Positions 61,601-64,000 of a DNA stretch of 64,000 bases are shown one piece after another. The stretch comes from Microvirga subterranea (GTDB taxonomy: Bacteria; Pseudomonadota; Alphaproteobacteria; Rhizobiales; Beijerinckiaceae), in contig NZ_QQBB01000005.1 of NCBI RefSeq assembly GCF_003350535.1, positions 310,001 to 374,000 on the forward strand. Direction: 5' to 3'. Position numbers and translations under genes: made by a program. The first letter of the stretch is position 1, and each line of letters begins with the position of its first letter. The notes under the pieces were generated by a model that had not been told where the DNA came from, ran no database searches, and saw nothing but the letters and a program-made list of their open reading frames with translations.

Positions 61601-62877
61601 CGGCCGGCCGCCCTCGCGGGCAGGGGCCGCAGAGCCAGGGCCTTGCCGCTCCAGCGGCCATCGTCCTGACGCTCGGAGGGCTCTATGTCGGTCAGAGCAT
61701 CATCAGCGGCCTGACCTTCATTGCGCTGCCGAGCGTGCTGCGCGACCGCGGCCTGCCGCTCGACCGGATCGGGCTGACCTATCTGGCGGTGCTGCCCTGG
61801 GCTCTCAAGTTCCTGTGGGCTCCGGCCGTCGAGCGTTATCGCCTGCCGCCGACAGGGCCGAGCCGTTCGCGCTCGATAGTCGTGGTCGGCGGCCTTATCT
61901 CCGCTCTGGGGCTCTGCATCGTCGGGCTGATCGGCCCGACCCATCTCGTTCCGGTGATCGTGGTTTTCACGGCGATCGCCTTTGCGGCCTCCACTGTGGA
62001 CATCGCGTGCGATGGGCATGCAGTCGAGCGCCTGTCCGAACCCCATCACGGTTGGGGCAACGCCGCCCAGGTCGGCGGGGCCTATCTCGGCTCGGCGATC
62101 GGGTCCGGGCTCTTTCTCGTTCTCGTGGCCCGGCTGGACTGGGATACGGCGACCTGCGCCATGGCGGCGCTTCTGCTGCTGCTCGGGGTGCCATTCTTGC
62201 TCTGTTCCGGGGGCAATGCACCCGCCCTGCGCGAGCACCAGCCGTCCCTGCGCCATGCCTTGGGCCGGCGCGAGATCCGCAAGGGCCTTTGTCTCGCGGC
62301 GATCTACGTTGTGGCGCAGAAATGGGCTCTGAGCATGCTGGGCCCCTTCCTGATCGATTCCGGGGTGGAACTCGCGTCGCTCGGTTTCATCAACGGCGTC
62401 GGCGGCATGATCGTCGGCTTCGCTTGCGCCTTGCTGGGCGGCGCATTGGTCCGCGTCTGGGGTGCGGCATCGGTGATGCTGCTCGCTCTGGTGCTGCAGG
62501 CCTGCACACTCGCGGCTCTGGCGGCCGCCGCCTGGCGGGGAGGGGTGCCGCAGCCTCTTCTCGTGGCGCTGGCGCTTGCGAGCTCGTCTGGCCTTATGGC
62601 GCTTGGCTTCGTGGCGCTCTATGCGCGCTTCATGGCCTTGTCCGACCCGCGTCAGGCCGGAATCGACTTCACGCTGCTGCAATGCATGGATGCCCTCGTC
62701 AGCATGGCGGGCGGCATCGGTGCGGGCTGGGTGTCGCAGCATCTCGGCTATGGCGCCTGTTTCGGTGCCGCAGCCGCCTTTGCGATCATTGCCGCGCCTG
62801 TCGTATCCGTCCTGAACCGAAGCAATGCATCGCAACAGCTCTCAAACGTGCTGCCTGCGACCGCGAAGGGGCTCTAG
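61597..62877 (+). CDS. MFS siderophore permease (FptX/RhtX family)
   Basis: 426 aa, about 12 transmembrane helices. The N-terminal VGQSIISGLTFIALPSVLRD and YLAVLPWALKFLWAPAVERY, and the motif DIACDGHAVERL, match the RhtX/FptX-type importers that move ferric siderophores across the inner membrane without an ABC system. The GTG start overlaps the receptor's stop by four bases. The FhuF-like gene begins seven bases after its stop. Confidence 0.9.
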   Translation: MTAGRPRGQGPQSQGLAAPAAIVLTLGGLYVGQSIISGLTFIALPSVLRDRGLPLDRIGLTYLAVLPWALKFLWAPAVERYRLPPTGPSRSRSIVVVGGLISALGLCIVGLIGPTHLVPVIVVFTAIAFAASTVDIACDGHAVERLSEPHHGWGNAAQVGGAYLGSAIGSGLFLVLVARLDWDTATCAMAALLLLLGVPFLLCSGGNAPALREHQPSLRHALGRREIRKGLCLAAIYVVAQKWALSMLGPFLIDSGVELASLGFINGVGGMIVGFACALLGGALVRVWGAASVMLLALVLQACTLAALAAAAWRGGVPQPLLVALALASSSGLMALGFVALYARFMALSDPRQAGIDFTLLQCMDALVSMAGGIGAGWVSQHLGYGACFGAAAAFAIIAAPVVSVLNRSNASQQLSNVLPATAKGL

Positions 62878-62884
62878 GAAGGCG

Positions 62885-63622
62885 ATGATCTCCTCTCTGG
62901 CCCCCTGCTTCACCGGAACGCTGCTGCGCTTCAAGGATGCACTAGCCCTGCCGGGGGAGCATGCCTCCTCGATCGCCGGAAGTGATCTTCTCGACGTCGG
63001 CGTCGCAGAGGACCTCATGGCGCGCTTCGCTTCTCTCCATCCCGGCGGGGATCGCCGGGCGCTCGTGTCGATGTGGACCCACTGGCACTTCGGAGCCCTG
63101 ATCATCCCCACGACCGCCGCCATTCTGCTCCTCGGCCGCAATCTTCCCGTCGGTCTGGAGCACGTACGGATCGCGCTCCAGGAGGACGGGCGGACGGAGG
63201 CCGTTATCGTTGAGGACGATGGAAGCTCTCGCGAGACTGACGGGACGGGCCGCTTCGCAAATCTCTTTGCGGGGCACGTCGAGCCGCTGATCGATCGCTT
63301 TGCGGCGCAATTTCGCGTCTCGCCGCGCCTGCTTTGGACCAATGCTGCGACGATCTTCGATTGGGCCCTGCAGCAGGCCTCAGCCTTCGACGGGGTGTGC
63401 CGATATGCTCTGGACGAGGGTTACAGCATGCTCGAGAGCAAATCCGACGCAACGGGGCGGCCGAATCCAATGTCTGGCGCCATGATCTGGCGGGAGCAGG
63501 ATTGTCAGAAGGTCCGCAAGCGCAAGGTCTGCTGCCTGCGATACCTCCTGCCCGGGATGGCCGATTGCGGGAGCTTATGTCCACTTCCGGAACGCAGCCG
63601 CGGGACCGTCGCTACGCATTGA
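62885..63622 (+). CDS. FhuF-like siderophore-iron reductase
   Basis: 245 aa. The N-terminal domain has the FhuF pattern MWTHWHFGALIIPTTAAILL, and the C-terminus holds the iron-sulfur cysteines in KVCCLRYLLPGMADCGSLCP. It would reduce Fe(III) from the imported siderophore in the cytoplasm. The last two cysteines are spaced C-x3-C, whereas the family norm as I recall it is C-x2-C. AGGAAGG is a few bases before the ATG. Third gene of the receptor-permease-reductase operon. Confidence 0.9.
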   Translation: MISSLAPCFTGTLLRFKDALALPGEHASSIAGSDLLDVGVAEDLMARFASLHPGGDRRALVSMWTHWHFGALIIPTTAAILLLGRNLPVGLEHVRIALQEDGRTEAVIVEDDGSSRETDGTGRFANLFAGHVEPLIDRFAAQFRVSPRLLWTNAATIFDWALQQASAFDGVCRYALDEGYSMLESKSDATGRPNPMSGAMIWREQDCQKVRKRKVCCLRYLLPGMADCGSLCPLPERSRGTVATH

Positions 63623-63636
63623 GGTGCAAGCGGCAC

Positions 63637-63668
63637 CGAAGGTCTCGGCCCTGAGGGCCGAGCCTTCG
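63637..63668. terminator. hairpin between convergent fhuF-like and substrate-binding-protein genes
   Basis: CGAAGG-t-CTCGGCCC pairs with GGGCCGAG-c-CCTTCG-type arms around a TGA loop, giving a long near-perfect stem. It lies 15 bases from either stop codon, so it could serve both genes, although neither side has a long T-run. Confidence 0.65.
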
Positions 63669-63681
63669 TGCGGTTCTGGCG

Positions 63682-64000
63682 TCAGATCGAGGCCTTCTTG
63701 ACGAAGCGGTCGTCGAAGGTCGTCGTGAGATCGACCTTGGCGTCCCTCAGCTCCGGATCGAGCTGCTTGAGCATGTCCATGACGCTGTTCATGCCCTCGG
63801 GCGAGACGATTCCGTTCCGGGAATAGCTCTCCAGCGAGTTCTGCACGGCTTTGATGTAGAGCGGCTTGTCGCCGAGGTGGTATTCGGGCGGCACCGTGTC
63901 CGCGACATCCTCGGGCTTGGCGGTCTGGAGCCATTTCAGCGACTTCATGAAGGCGTTGACCAGGCGTTGCGTGGTCACCGGATTGGCGTCGATGAAATCC
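63682..64000 (-). CDS. ABC transporter substrate-binding protein, NMT1/SsuA-like (3' part)
   Basis: Only the last ~106 residues are in the window; the gene continues beyond 64000. The visible part, FIDANPVTTQRLVNAFMKSL, WLQTAKPEDVADTVPPEY and DMLKQLDPELRD, is typical of periplasmic binding proteins for nitrate, taurine/sulfonate or thiamine-precursor transport (Ala-Asn-Pro then a helical lobe). The transported compound cannot be told from this fragment. Confidence 0.88.
   Translation of the reverse strand, partial: DFIDANPVTTQRLVNAFMKSLKWLQTAKPEDVADTVPPEYHLGDKPLYIKAVQNSLESYSRNGIVSPEGMNSVMDMLKQLDPELRDAKVDLTTTFDDRFVKKASI

Overview
The window is high-G+C DNA from an alphaproteobacterium of the order Hyphomicrobiales (Rhizobiales). 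The gene content (ChvE-GguAB sugar ABC transporter, FdsGBA formate dehydrogenase, LdtR-like MarR regulator, gph-rpiA-DUF2059 block, DUF1194) fits a Microvirga- or Methylobacterium-like bacterium. This placement is inferred from gene families, not from a marker-gene tree. The DNA is densely coding, with many ATGA/GTGA stop-start overlaps.

Layout. (1) About 1-14,480 is housekeeping: tRNA-Val, gph, a small exported protein, rpiA, a DUF2059 protein, cysS-GNAT-cimA as an overlapping operon, a LOG-family protein, a LysM protein, an Atm1-type ABC exporter, psd-pssA (phosphatidylethanolamine synthesis), maf-yacG and tRNA-Phe. (2) About 14,580-24,250, all on the minus strand, is rich in signalling genes: a large FecR/cadherin-like/VWA protein, a CHASE2-adenylate cyclase, cytochrome c', a DUF1194 VWA-like protein, a small coiled-coil ORF, a cyclase fused to a SUMF1-type domain, and a DUF4399 protein. 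(3) About 24,450-29,040 (+) holds DUF1428, VOC and GST-family enzymes and a periplasmic penicillin-acylase-family hydrolase. (4) About 29,130-45,620, all minus, is a surface-glycan and type I secretion locus: PrtD/HlyD-type exporter, a small RTX protein, two very large proteins ending in GT2-like domains, two GT4 glycosyltransferases, a methyltransferase, a coiled-coil membrane protein, a pyruvyltransferase, an exported beta-propeller-like protein and galE. (5) A divergent LdtR/MarR-type regulator (45,887-46,498) has a perfect 17+1+17 palindrome just upstream. (6) About 46,530-52,520 is the NAD-dependent formate dehydrogenase operon fdsG-fdsB-fdsA-fdhD-fdsD (minus). (7) About 52,920-57,810 holds a GntR/FCD regulator and the ChvE-GguA-GguB sugar importer (+). 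(8) About 57,975-59,110 holds small genes, including a frameshifted helix-hairpin-helix gene. (9) About 59,510-63,620 is a ferric-siderophore uptake operon: TonB-dependent receptor, FptX/RhtX-like permease and FhuF-like reductase. (10) The window ends inside an NMT1/SsuA-type substrate-binding protein gene.

The most distinctive parts are regions 2 and 4. In region 4 a GW-containing beta-sandwich-like module appears to recur in three glycan-locus proteins. One of the two large GT2-like proteins has lost the DxD-like and ED motifs that the other keeps, which suggests a catalytic/non-catalytic pair working with a dedicated RTX secretion system. In region 2 a FecR/VWA protein without a signal peptide ends in a type I secretion-like DFLL tail and is encoded directly before a CHASE2 cyclase. 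The second cyclase carries a SUMF1-like domain that lacks the formylglycine-forming cysteines.
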